Shown piece by piece: positions 35,177-45,877 of a DNA stretch of 64,000 nt. Positions within the stretch are counted from its first letter, which is position 1; each line of letters opens with the position of its first letter. The stretch comes from Fistulifera solaris (lineage: Eukaryota; Bacillariophyta; Bacillariophyceae; Naviculales; Stauroneidaceae), in assembly GCA_030295235.1 (NCBI GenBank), contig AP026123.1, positions 1,178,001 to 1,242,000 of the forward strand, given 5' to 3'. The position numbers and the translations under genes are program-made. Below the pieces are notes generated by a model. It did not search any database and was not told the origin of the DNA. It was given only the letters and a program-made list of their open reading frames with translations.

Positions 35177-36393
35177 ATGTTTGCGATGCGCATCTCCATT
35201 GCAGCATGGAATCTTTGTCTCTTCTTCGCATTCTTCGCAAATTATCGATCCTTTCGCTTTTGTCACTCCTGGACTTCCCCGTACCGTTACACGAGAAAGA
35301 TTGTTGAGAGGAAAGCAAGTCGCCAAGCATGGATGGACGCTTCTACGACGGTCGTGACACAGCCCCTTTCATCAAATCTCTCGATTACGTCCCCACGAGC
35401 ATGGTTAGAATCTATGCCTTCCGGAGCCTATACTGTTCTACGCTGCGATGTCATCCACACTGTCGGATCGCCGACTATCAAAATATGGGGAAGAGACTTT
35501 CATCTGCAGAGGTTAGAGCAATCCTTTCGAGCACTCCTGACAATAGACGACGACAAAAAGGTTCAGAAAATATCAATGCTACGACTTCTGAGGCTATCCA
35601 GCAATCCGATCGAGTGATACAAGCTTTGATATCTTGCTATGAACAGCAACTTCCGAGTGAAATAGCAAATTCAAGTCGCCTGCTATGCGATTCATACATG
35701 CTGACTCTACTATGGATTCAAGACGACGCAGCACTGCATGTGAGAGGTCATATAACACCCTATCAAACTGCTTGGGATCCAAAAGAATATAATCCTTCTT
35801 CATGGAAATCCGTTCTAGCCCACGACCCAACTTTAACACTGCCGTCTCGAAAGGAACATTGTCCAGAAGCGAAATTATCGTCTTGGTGCCATTTAAGAAA
35901 GCCTCTTGAAATGCATTTCAAAGTCCCTCATGCTGCAGATGAAGTATTTCTTCTGGACTACAAAAGTAGAGCTACGAAGTCGCGCGATTTGAATAAAACG
36001 TTGGAATTGTCCAATGTCGGAATTCTGGAAGGTTTGACCAGTAATGTTTTTGTTGTCCATCAAGACGGGACTCTGTACACGGCCCCCGATCATACAGTGT
36101 TGGGAGGCTACGCACGACAATTGGTGATGGAAAGTGCCATTCGTTTAGGAATGAACGTAACTTCCTCACAGCCAATCAGTTTGGCGGATGCAGCCTCGTG
36201 GACCGAAGTTTTTGTGACATCTGCGATCAAACTGATTACCCCCATTGAGTCGATTATAATTCCACAACATGACAACAACTCCCAATCCAGTGCAAGTGGA
36301 TTCCTGTGGTCGCAGCTGGCTTGTACGACAAATCAGCGTGTATGGAGAACCATATACAACGACATTCTGTCCCACCAACTCAATAGCAAGTAG
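35177..36393 (+). CDS. Class IV aminotransferase (BCAT/ADCL-like) with N-terminal leader
   Basis: PLP fold-type IV enzyme, about 405 residues. The C-terminal half shows the family blocks: a Lys in RATKSRDLNKTLE as the likely PLP ligand, GILEGLTSNVFVV, DHTVLGGYARQLVMESAIRLG and WTEVFVTSAIKLITPI. The N-terminal half is weakly conserved, with SPRAWLESMPSGAYTVLR. A hydrophobic leader (ISIAAWNLCLFFAFFANY) suggests entry into the secretory or plastid route. One A is missing from the A5 run at about 35555-35559; restoring it joins DDDKK to GSENINATT. Branched-chain transaminase, D-amino acid transaminase and aminodeoxychorismate lyase cannot be told apart here. Convergent with NMD3 (25 bp). Confidence 0.75.
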
Positions 36394-36418
36394 ATCTAAC
36401 ATTTCGAAAAACGCATCT

Positions 36419-38057
36419 TTACGAATCTTGATTATCTTCTTCCACCAATTGGTTGTCTTCGCCTTCAGCAACAACGTCGCCATCATCAAGCTGCGCCAAA
36501 TCACGTTCTAAATTCAACAGCTCCGCCGCAAGTTCCGGGTCGTTGGCAAGCTCCGCTTCAAAATCGGCATCTACATCCTCCCCCTCTTCATCGACTTGTT
36601 CTTCATTTATGTCATCGAAGAATCCCATTCGTCCAGCTGTCTCCTCCAACTCTTTCTGCTTTCTTCCTTCCTTGTACCTTTTGCGGCGTTCACGTTTCTT
36701 GGTCATGCGCTTCTGACCCTCTTGTTCGTCCACACCGACGGCGGCCGTCTCCTTGTTACGAGGAGCTTTCTTGACCAGTACCACATCCGGCAAAGTGAAT
36801 CCCCCGTGAAGCTGCTCTTGCATTTCCCAATCATCCGTTCCGACGGAGTTGACGAGATCATAACCCAAGACAACGTCACCCGCCGCAATCCAGTGTCCCA
36901 AATGTGTCACACAGGCGAACATCTCATCGTTGACTCCAAAATCCGATTCGCGCGCGACCGTCACATCCGCCAAGGCATACTTTTCAACACCACTATGGGG
37001 TCCTTCGTACAGCTGTCCACTCGGGGCCTGTTCATCGCACAATTCGACATCTAGTACCACGAACCGAACCAGCCGATGTCCAGCTTGCAACATTTGATAG
37101 TGCTTTTCGGTTTTGTAATACTGATCGGCCGACAACTCCATCATGCTATCGGAAACGTGCGTTCGTTTCGGTGAAGCACCAACAAATTGAATGGTGGAAG
37201 ATACTTTCGTGACAATGGCGAGACTCCCAGCCAATTTGGAACCCGCGGCTTTTCGATGAATCAAGACTAAATCATCCCGACACAGTGGTACCATCTGCGC
37301 CATGAAGGTCGTCTTCATATTGGCAGTGTTACTGTGATTGTCGGCCGATACCATCTTGGTCGTTCGTTGAATCCGCATGGCCGCCACGCGTTGTAAAAAA
37401 ATTCGTAAATGTTTGTGCATGCGTATTGGATAGGAAGTAAAAATCAAAACCATTCTTCTTGGTATCGACTTTGAGTACGTGTTGTCGAATGGTCTTGTTT
37501 TTGGCGAGTGCCATTTCCAACGCCGCCAATCCCTTTTTGCTGTCATTCCGTACTTGCCGCACTTGCACCAACGCATGCCACGTCCGATTGGTAAAATCAC
37601 GATTGCATTCGGGGCACATTTGAAACTGCACATGCAATTCGACCATGACACGCTGCTGTACGACCACGGACAACAATTCGGTACGCACCGTCAATCGAAC
37701 TTTGAGACGCATACAATGCGGTTCGGTCCAGATCCACGAGGCATCCACTAACTGTAAGTCGTGTTGATTCAATGCCGGAATGTGTTTTAAACAAATCGAC
37801 AAAAGTTCCGGTGACTCGTGTTCCGCAAACTCGTAACGCGTCGGTGTCCGCGCAAATCTTCGACAATTGCGACATTGATGAATGACAATATGCTTTTGCC
37901 CCGCTGGTCCCCGTTGCAATCGTTCCGTAAGATTGAATTCTTGTGCCAAACACGTCGGACATTGATTGGCGGCATTCGGCAGTATCATGGTTCCGCAGAC
38001 ACAACAAGGAATTTGAACACTGGTCAGTACGGGGGGAGTCGTTGCGGTAGGTGACAT
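36419..38057 (-). CDS. NMD3: 60S ribosomal export adaptor NMD3
   Basis: Nuclear export adaptor for the large ribosomal subunit, linking it to CRM1. The N-terminus (ATG 38057) carries the zinc-binding pairs CCVC/CPTC, CRNC and CPEC typical of NMD3, then the blocks NRTWHALVQVRQ and DTKKNGFDFYFLSNTHA, a middle beta-rich domain and an acidic, Lys/Arg-flanked C-terminus with the likely nuclear export and import signals. The frame changes at an A7 run (37395-37401; T7 on the coding strand): removing one base joins TFTN to FLQRVAAMRIQ and gives about 545 residues, close to the usual 500-550. Confidence 0.93.
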
Positions 38058-38737
38058 GTTTGTTTTCGATATGAGTTCGTTTGCTTGTGTCTTACAACAA
38101 TGAGCTTCGCCTCTTACTTTAGAATTTGGTAAAGCTAACTATTTCAAGAGGGATAGATAAGCACGAAGAATGGACTATTACAAAAGAAAATGGGGCGATC
38201 TTTTGTTTTTTGTGATTGACAACAACACGCTTATTTATTTGGAGGGAAAATTTTTGATGTGGCGTCTGACCATCGCCCTTGAAGTTTCTTACTTGTTCGA
38301 AAGGGTTCGAAATAAAGAATGCGAACTCTTTGTTGCGCCAACGTCTTTGCTTCATCCGTTGATGTCTCGGCAACCACACTTCTTCGCTTCGCTTTTCTGG
38401 GTTCATGGATGACGTGGCCAAGTGTCTTGAATGCCGTTTAATCTCTTCATTTCATAGTAGTTTCTGTCGCAGCATGTTTTGTTTCTTACAGTCTATAAGC
38501 CGCTCCGACACGAAACTAGATGGAGAATGCTCGAGAAAGTACTCGCCTTCCTTACAATGTTCGTTTAGTGTTGTTTGCGAACTTCCGGAAGAATTTTGAG
38601 AAGTTTTCTGCTCGATCTTCTCCCACGAGAGGATCGTGTGTCCACCGATCGCCCACATTCGTTCATCAAGCCATCTCACAATCACACCCTTTCTCATTAA
38701 CTCGCTTTCCTAAGCCTTTGATTCACTCTTGTATAAC
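38058..38737. other. Divergent promoter region of NMD3 and glutamine synthetase
   Basis: About 680 bp. Open frames exist (for example ATG 38170-38412) but show no domain and lie in a probable promoter/5' UTR; I do not call them. Confidence 0.45.
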
Positions 38738-40071
38738 ATGAAATTCTCCACTGCTTTGCTCGCCGCGGCTGTTGGTACTGCCAGTGCCTTTGTTCCCGCT
38801 CACATACAGAGCAAGGCCCAATCGACCGCCTTGTTCGGTGCCGTCCGATCACTCGACCGTTTGACGGGCCGATCGCAATTAGATCCGGTCGTCGTCGATC
38901 GATACAATGCCATCCCTTATCCCAAAGACCTGATCTTGGCAGAATACGTCTGGGTGGATGCTGACGGAAAGTGCCGATCCAAAACTCGTACTCTTCCTGC
39001 CAAAAAGGTACGTTTCATATGAAGGACCGTCGACAAACATCAACAAAGTCTTTTCTCACCCACTTGTGTAACCACCATTATAGGGCGAAGCCGTTGAATT
39101 ACTCCCCAAATGGAACTTTGATGGTAGTTCGACCGGTCAGGCTCCCGGTGATGACTCGGAAGTCATCTTGAAGCCCCAACGCATCTTCAAAGACCCCTTC
39201 CGTCTGCGTCACGACGGCATTGACAACATCCTCGTCATGTGCGATTGCTACACACCCGGCGGGGAACCCTTGCCCAGCAATCACCGCGCCAAAGCCATGA
39301 AATTTTTCGGACCCAACGAAGATCAAGAAATCTGGTTCGGTTTGGAACAAGAATTCACCCTCTTCAATTTGGACGAAAAGACGCCCCTCGGATGGCCCGA
39401 GGGCGGTATGCCCTCCGTCCCCAGGGTCCGTATTACTGCAGTGCGGGACCCGAAAACAACTTTGGACGTTCCATTACCGACTCGCACTACAAAGCCTGTC
39501 TGTACGCCGGCATTAACATTTCGGGCGTCAATGGGGAAGTCATGCCGGGTCAACAAGAATACCAAGTCGGACCCTGTGTCGGTATTGATGCCGGTGATCA
39601 ACTCATGATGAGTCGGTACATATTGCAACGCGTCTGTGAAGACTACCAAGTCTACTGCACACTCCACCCCAAGCCCATTGTACAAGGGGACTGGAATGGT
39701 GCCGGTATGCACACCAACGTCAGTACGAAGAGCATGCGAGAAGAAGGGGGATTGGAAGAAATCAAAAAGCCATTTACAAATTGGGAGCCAAGCACGCCGA
39801 TCATATTGCCGTATACGGAGAAGACAACGAATTGCGTTTGACGGGAAAGCACGAGACGGCCAGCATTGACAAATTCTCGTACGGTGTCGCCAATCGTGGG
39901 GCCTCGGTGCGCATCGGCCGTGACACCGAAGCCGAGGGCAAGGGATATTTTGAAGATCGTCGGCCCAGTTCCAACGCTGATCCGTATATTGTGACGGGAA
40001 AGATTATGGAAACCATCATGTCCGACATTGACGCTCCCGTGATTGCTCCTCTCGACAAGGAACAGGCTTAA
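38738..40071 (+). CDS. GSII: Plastid-targeted type II glutamine synthetase
   Basis: ATP-dependent amination of glutamate to glutamine, the ammonium entry step in the plastid. Exons 38738-39007 and 39084-40071, with a phase-0 intron; about 419 residues. The leader [20 protein letters not shown] has a signal peptide and an ASAFAP-type motif. Conserved blocks: [79 protein letters not shown] and [10 protein letters not shown]. Two one-base omissions must be allowed for: in a C4 run near 39418-39422 (giving PSVPQGPYYC) and in an A5 run near 39763-39767 (giving EIKKAIYKLG). Both fall inside invariant motifs, so errors are far likelier than decay. Diatom GSII is thought to work with plastid GOGAT. 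Confidence 0.95.
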
Positions 40072-40246
40072 ACCAAGTAAAGAGAATGTGACAAGATATT
40101 GTTTCGAGTTAATATGAACAAGAATAGCCGCTCGACGTGTAGTGAACAAATAATAATTTTATAATGGTTGTTCTATCCGTTATCACTCTCCAATGTTTAA
40201 AGAAGGGTTGGTTTTTTGAACATTGTGTGATTAATCTAAATTGTGT

Positions 40247-40984
40247 CTAGGGAAAATAAGGACGCCATCGCACGGGACGCTGGACTCCCAAGTCGGTCAC
40301 CAGTGTCTGCAATCGATCGCGATGAAGGGTGTCACGTTCCACGGCAGTGATTTCGACGTCCAAACCAACCTGGACCGCGCAACGAACAAACGATAAAACT
40401 CGTTCGTGGCCATTACTTTCTAGAGGCTGCATCCATTCTTCGTATTGCGATTGATCACTGGATAGTAGAGCGACACTCAGAGATGTGACACCGCAATCGA
40501 CGAGTTGTTGGGCATCGCAACCTGTCGATAATCCGTTCGTGACAACTCGTATCTTCGGTGCGTGTGTTTGCGACAAGGTTTTCGCGACTTGTTGCAACAC
40601 CGACATTCGCAAAGTAGGTTCTCCTTCTCCGGCCAAGACAATTTGTGCATATTGCTTTATATTTGATTGTGTGATCTCTTCCAGAAGCTCCGCTGCCGTC
40701 GGTCGCCGATCATCGGGCAAAGATGACACACGCTCCAGAGGATCCGGTAATCTCTGTGGGGCATCTTGCATATCCAGCCACCGACACCACGGATCCCACC
40801 GCACCGTCCCCGCTTCCACATCCCGGACACGACACAAAGCAGCAACGACAGAAGGCGGTAATCGAAAGCCGGGTCCTCGTGTTTGCGGCAACGTCAAGCT
40901 TTGACAACGACTCGTCAAAGGAATGTACAAGGAATGACCCAGTGAATAGGTGAAACCTGCCATGGATGGAGTCGTCCATCGCAT
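40247..40984 (-). CDS. Radical-SAM-like protein (TatD-associated type) lacking the Cys triad
   Basis: 245 residues, ATG 40984. The order matches small radical SAM proteins of the TatD-associated group: YSLGHSLYIPLTSRC at about residue 12, the Gly-rich SAM block VLAGEGEPTLR near 118, VVTNGLS near 145, and strands ending in RWRPYFP. In place of the CxxxCxxC that binds the 4Fe-4S cluster it has SRCQSLTLPQTRGPGF, with one Cys only. The rest of the barrel is well preserved. Either a degenerate, cluster-less member or one with another way to bind SAM. No frame change is seen that could hide the cysteines. Confidence 0.65.
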   Translation of the reverse strand: MRWTTPSMAGFTYSLGHSLYIPLTSRCQSLTLPQTRGPGFRLPPSVVAALCRVRDVEAGTVRWDPWCRWLDMQDAPQRLPDPLERVSSLPDDRRPTAAELLEEITQSNIKQYAQIVLAGEGEPTLRMSVLQQVAKTLSQTHAPKIRVVTNGLSTGCDAQQLVDCGVTSLSVALLSSDQSQYEEWMQPLESNGHERVLSFVRCAVQVGLDVEITAVERDTLHRDRLQTLVTDLGVQRPVRWRPYFP

Positions 40985-41561
40985 GCTTCTCTTTACTCTA
41001 TAAACCTTCTTTCCGTGTCTTTCTAGTTTGATACAACAGGCTCAAGCAAACAAGGATGAATATCGCAAGCAATGTTGCATTCTTTATTGTTTTCCTCGAT
41101 GATGCGCCTCAGTCTCCGGGTTCCATATGTAAGTACCTGTCCGACGTGGAACTACTATGAAGCTTTTAGTTGGTTAAGGAAGTCTCGTGACTACATCCAG
41201 TCTTGGCGAAAACGGAAGACACTTTGGCCGATAGTAAATTCAGAAATGCACGAAAATGAAAAACGTGACATTTTTCGCGTTCCGGCAAGGGAGATCTTGA
41301 CGTTGTTTACATAGCGTATACCTGGTAGTTGGTGTTGGAGCGACAATGCATACTGGGTGCGGTATAGACCCCAGATTTTCTGTTGATGTGAATACAACAC
41401 ACCGCCAGATTTTCTGCTAACATGGCGGCATCCCGGCACCAGATTTTCTGTGGACGTGAGGACAGCACAAGCACAAAAAAAGCCCAGATGATTATTATTT
41501 CAAGTGTTTTGTTGTTGATATTCAAACAATCTTCTTCTGCTGCACTTTTACCGCTCGAAAA
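40985..41561. other. Intergenic spacer with three 34-bp direct repeats
   Basis: The 12-mer CCAGATTTTCTG occurs at 41371, 41405 and 41439, exactly 34 bp apart, twice followed by GT-GA-GTGA. The units between are only partly alike. It lies about 110 bp before the lipase-like gene start, so it could be regulatory or a small minisatellite. Nothing else is seen in this spacer. Confidence 0.6.
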
Positions 41562-43077
41562 ATGAGTCGAAAGGACGCGCATTTCTGTTCTTTTTTATGC
41601 ATTCTGTTTTATTATTCGCTCGCGGTAACCAGTGAAAGGGCGTTACTTTCATGGCCATGCCGGAAGACGGTGGACGGGAGGATGCGAGGCGGTGCTGTCG
41701 CACAAACATCGGAGACGACTGAGGCGTATCAACTATTAGCCACTGCCCTACAATCTCGTTTAAAGTCAGAGACAGACGAATTACCCGACGCAGATGATAT
41801 TGTCACGGCACTGCAATCACTCGCTGCCGCACAAAAAAACATTCAAAGGACTCGATGGCGCCGCACACGAAGCGTATCAGCGCACTCAACCCCAGCAAAA
41901 GATTGAGAATGTTTCGGGACGAGCTCGTCGCAGTGCAGCTCGACTGGGAGCGACAGCGGATGGATTAGCGGCGTGTGAATGGTGTGATAGGGCCCTGCAT
42001 CACTATGACACAGAGCGTCATCAACTCTTACTCAATACGACAATTCATTCGCAAGGAATTCCGATGCGTATTGTTGTTTTATATGAACCAAATTACAATG
42101 GTGGATCCGGAGCGGATCATGGAGGTCTTAACGAAGACACGATTTCCCCCGCAACGACGATCGCAAGGACGAATCACCATTGTGATAGTAGAAGCCAAAC
42201 CCATGTCACTGCAAAATGCATCCGCATCTTGGACAAAGAACCCATTCACGTTCGGACCACGAAAGATTTGACCAATGAAGTGGCATCGGTGCAACCGGTT
42301 TTGTACAAAAGTGCCGCGCAAGTGTTGACCACCGTCGAGCCATTCCTCCGTGCGCACAACAATCAAACCGCCATTCATTTCGTCGGTCATGCCTTGACGG
42401 GAAGTATTGCAGGCATCTCCGCTGCGATATTGCACGGTAGTTTGCCCATGCCCAAGGACAAGAAAGGGAAGCGTGATAAAACAAAGTTGGATACGCACAA
42501 TGCTACCATCATGGAGACCAACAGCACGAGCGGCAAGACGCCATTGCAAGGTTTCGGCGCCGGTCGATCGTCCGCTGTTCTTCTCGGGGCCCCGCCACCC
42601 TTTTCGGCCAATGTGGATTCCATGTTCATGGTTTCTTTACTTTACGGCGATGATATTCTCGGTCGTATGTCACACGAATCCTTGGATCGACTTCTACAAA
42701 GAACCCGGCGGGCAATGAAATCCAAAGGACTGGTGTTGAAACAAATGAACTGGATGAGAGATACGGTTTCTTTGGCGACTTCGAACATTATGAGTCACGC
42801 CTATGGCAGTGAAGGAGAAGAAGAGCGATTGGCCATTCCTGGTCGAGCCTTCTTGATTCGACCGCGAAGGTTAGGAAACGTTTGTAGCATGCACGAGATC
42901 GGTTTGCAACTCAAAGGAGGAAGGGAAGCATTACGGGCTGCTATTCTGTGGCAACTCCACGATGTGTTGCTCACAAAAAGTTTCTGGAAACATCATGAAC
43001 TCAATTCATACATTCATGGTCTAGATCGAGTCCAACTTCGTGGTGTCAACGACGACGATGATGACGAGAACGAATAA
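41562..43077 (+). CDS. Class 3 lipase-like alpha/beta hydrolase, nucleophile Ser replaced
   Basis: About 504 residues with a signal peptide (CSFLCILFYYSLAVTS). The fold is that of class 3/diacylglycerol lipases: strand IHFVGHALTGSIAGI at about 270-285, then VLLGAPPPFSANVDS, a loop with YGDDILGRMSHESLDRL (possible catalytic Asp) and a late LGNVCSMHEIGL (possible His). The nucleophile elbow GxSxG reads GHALTG, with Ala in place of Ser. One extra A in the A7 run near 41831-41838 breaks the frame between AAAQK and TFKGLDGAAHEAY. The Ser-to-Ala reading lies far from that run and in a clean frame. Probably a pseudoenzyme (inference). Confidence 0.7.
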
Positions 43078-43195
43078 ATTTATTTCAAACCGTCGATCAA
43101 TCGATCGGAACGCTGAAATGACGATTTCGCTAGTTGACTGTTTGATTTATATATAAAGATGAACCTATGAACTGCCAAGACGCATCATTGGATGA

Positions 43196-44332
43196 TCACC
43201 AAAACAGCTCTCCGATACGCTGCTCGAGCATTTGTTCAGCTCCTGGCACGCGAAGGAAACACCGGACGCAATAAGGAATGATATCTTTCACTTCCGACGG
43301 CTGACCTCGATCATATCCTTCTGTGCGTTCGTTTGATGCGAGCGGAAGCGGATTCAGAATCGCCGGTAACATGTATGGATTGTTGCGATGGATAATATCT
43401 ACTAGTTGTTGAACCTGTTGTCGTTGACTGTCTATTTTCACGTGATCAACGTCAATCAGCATTTCTTTTACTGTGTCCTTTACTTCTTGAATGTGTTGTC
43501 CGCCTGTTGCTTCAAAAGCCAAATCGATCGATTTGAATGTTGCATCGTACGTAGCAACTATACCACATTTGATGATGAGAAGGGCAACAAGAAATGCCAA
43601 CGGCACCAATGGACTGTTTACAGTCGGGCATTCATCAAATATGCTGAGAAAGCGACAATTTTTCTCGCGCGGATAGATCCAATCACCCTCCTGAAACGCA
43701 ACATGACGACTCATCAACTCCATAATTGTTTCTTCGTCGGCATCAATCATGTTCAGATGATATCGGATATAATCAAAGGCGTCATCGTCGCGATGAAGGC
43801 TCAGAAGGATGAAAGGAGTCACGAGATGCGTATCGAAGGGTCCATCTACGTCCAACCTCTGGAGCTCGAGAACGTGATACAGCGCCATCTCCCAAACATC
43901 CTTTATGTCGACGACGGATGCTGCAATCCAGTAGGCATCCACCAGGTTGCTACGAGCTGCCATATACACCCTTGTGTCCTCCCACTGTCCAAAAGTCCCC
44001 ACTTCTGTTTCAAAAAGGTTTTCCGAATTCGCAAAACTCGCCCGTCGTAGCGGAATCGCCAATTGTTCGACGTGTTTCAAAGTCTTAACAACCGCTAAAC
44101 AAATCTCCTTGTGGGCTCCATAATGAGCTTTCTGGCACTTACTATTGCAATACCAAGCCGCGTGACAGCGCGAGCAACAGCGCAAACCCATTTCCGGTCG
44201 ATTATGACAATTGACGCACCAAGGTTCATCTTGAAAACGAGGATCTTTTCCCTCGTAAGCCGGCACATGGTCACCGGTTTGTATAGGCTCAAAATTAGCA
44301 AACAAAGCTCCGACGAATGCTGGCGATGGCAT
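43196..44332 (-). CDS. MYND zinc-finger protein
   Basis: 378 residues, single exon, ATG 44332. The MYND finger is at about 38-77 (CVNC, CCSRC, WYCNSKCQKAH, HKEIC), with all Cys/His ligands present. The remainder is helical, with no SET domain, and is followed by a hydrophobic stretch LVPLAFLVALLIIKCGI near 245 that is probably a buried helix. MYND proteins without SET are common in diatom genomes and act in protein-protein binding; the partner is unknown. Divergent from PSMB1 across dispersed repeat copy C. Confidence 0.8.
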   Translation of the reverse strand: MPSPAFVGALFANFEPIQTGDHVPAYEGKDPRFQDEPWCVNCHNRPEMGLRCCSRCHAAWYCNSKCQKAHYGAHKEICLAVVKTLKHVEQLAIPLRRASFANSENLFETEVGTFGQWEDTRVYMAARSNLVDAYWIAASVVDIKDVWEMALYHVLELQRLDVDGPFDTHLVTPFILLSLHRDDDAFDYIRYHLNMIDADEETIMELMSRHVAFQEGDWIYPREKNCRFLSIFDECPTVNSPLVPLAFLVALLIIKCGIVATYDATFKSIDLAFEATGGQHIQEVKDTVKEMLIDVDHVKIDSQRQQVQQLVDIIHRNNPYMLPAILNPLPLASNERTEGYDRGQPSEVKDIIPYCVRCFLRVPGAEQMLEQRIGELFW

Positions 44333-44457
44333 GGTACGAGCTTTATAGTGCTTTGTAGGTAAAAACAACTTTATTGTTGTGCGCTTTATGCGTTTGTGTG
44401 TTCCCGAATGATAAATGCCATATCATGCGCTTTTTTCTTCGTGTGTTTTCCGTGTGC

Positions 44458-44815
44458 CTAATAAAATCGTGTCCCGTGAAAGTTGGATAACAGTATTTGT
44501 CACTGGAAACAACTTATCATCTATGAGTCTATGAGTCATGAGTCGAGTCCCAAAGAGGGTCCAGTCTGTCCGTGCGTCCTCAGCGACAATTTACATGCAC
44601 ACTGCGACATGGTCCGAAACTTCAGTACCGTTACGAACTATCAGCTACTTTTGAAACCCAGACCAAAAAATTTGGTACGGAGTACTTTTGAAAAGTAGTG
44701 TGATCAAACCGTGCTTTTCGGCTCAAAATACAAGTGCATAAGCACAGGATTTTTTGCTCATTACTCATTATGATTTCCACATTCGGTTTCGTGCATTTAA
44801 GCGACCTTAAAAGGG
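44458..44815 (+). repeat. Dispersed about 330-bp promoter-associated repeat, copy C
   Basis: Reverse-complement match of copies A (2065-2392) and B (11278-11603), sharing TCGTGTCCCGTG, AGAGGGTCCAGTCTGTCCGT and AACCGTGCTTTTCGGC. It ends about 80 bp before the PSMB1 start and about 125 bp from the MYND gene start, so it fills a divergent promoter. Confidence 0.8.
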
Positions 44816-44892
44816 AAATAACGAACTTCATCCCATTTTCGAAGCAATTCACAGTAAAAGAAGCCAAACAGAGTCTTTGTCGAAGACCGCGC

Positions 44893-45805
44893 ATGGAAAT
44901 TCGGTACAATAGGGGTTTTATCCCTTGTATAATAGTATGGGTTTGCTCGGTGGCTTTTGTCGCCGCCGACTTTGACCCTTACCAACTCAATGGTGGTTTG
45001 GTTTCGGCCGTGGCGGGACGTAACTATGTTGTAATGGCTACAGATACGAGATTGGTAGGAGATAGTGGATACGATATCCTTACTCGTAATCACGTTTCAT
45101 CGCGAATCTGGACCGCCGTCGACACGGACTCGTTCGACAGCGACGTATCTAAAGCGATGTTTTCCAGGGATGGGTCCATTGCCGTGGATTTTTCAAACGC
45201 TGATTCCTCGCAACTGAACTCACATACTATTTTGTTAAGGAAGCAAACGCTACCCAACTTACCAGTACTGATCGGCTCCTCAGGATGCAGCGCTGATTGT
45301 GAAATGCTCAAACGAAATATACGATCCGATCTCAGGGCAGCGAAGCACTTCACGCAATGTACAGCACAAGTCGGAGAGGTCGCCTTGCTACTCAGTCAAA
45401 TGCTTTATTCACGACGGGGTTTTCCGTATTACAGTTTTTGCGTAGCTGCCGGATTGAATGAGAACAATGAGGGGCACGTCTACGTGTACGACGCCATTGG
45501 TTCTTACGAGCAAGTAGCAGTAGCTGCCACTGGATCAGGTCGAGAACTCCTTCAACCCATCTTGGATCGAAAGTTTCGGGCCATAATTGCCGATAAGATG
45601 GACCGATTACAGAAGTGGGGCAACATACCGTCATTTCAAGTAGATGCAACGAAAGAAGATGCCATTTCTATACTACTGGAAGGCTATCGAGCTGTTTCGG
45701 AGAGAAATTTCCGTTGGGGACACAGTTGTCTTCTGCATACTAGAGAAGCAAAACGATGGTCAAATTGAATGTCAAATATGGTCTGCGCCGCTCAAGAAAC
45801 ACTGA
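44893..45805 (+). CDS. PSMB1: Proteasome beta-type-1 (beta6) subunit with hydrophobic leader
   Basis: 20S proteasome beta-ring subunit of the non-catalytic beta6 class. The blocks NGGLVSAVAGRNYVVMATDTRL, GYDILTR, SSGCSADC, SRRGFPYYSFCVAAGL and YVYDAIGSYEQ match human PSMB1 along its length. The 3' end is one base out of frame after VSER (an AAA near 45707): removing one base gives ISVGDTVVFCILEKQ and a stop at 45805 (303 residues); the pseudogene at 1215-1985 supports that frame. Unusual: from the first ATG the protein begins with a segment containing FIPCIIVWVCSVAFVAAD, which looks like a signal peptide, where PSMB1 has a short hydrophilic propeptide. Confidence 0.88.
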
Positions 45806-45877
45806 TTTAATAATAGAGATTCAAACACAGAACAAAGACCGCAGTTACTCCGTACTCTTTTACTTGTTTTGAAAAGC

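Noticed and set aside
38170-38412. 80-codon frame upstream of glutamine synthetase
   Set aside because: Lies in a divergent promoter region and has no recognisable motif; overlapping antisense frame of equal length.
43406-44050. 214-codon open frame on the plus strand
   Set aside because: Antisense shadow of the MYND gene, with no ATG start and no recognisable motif.
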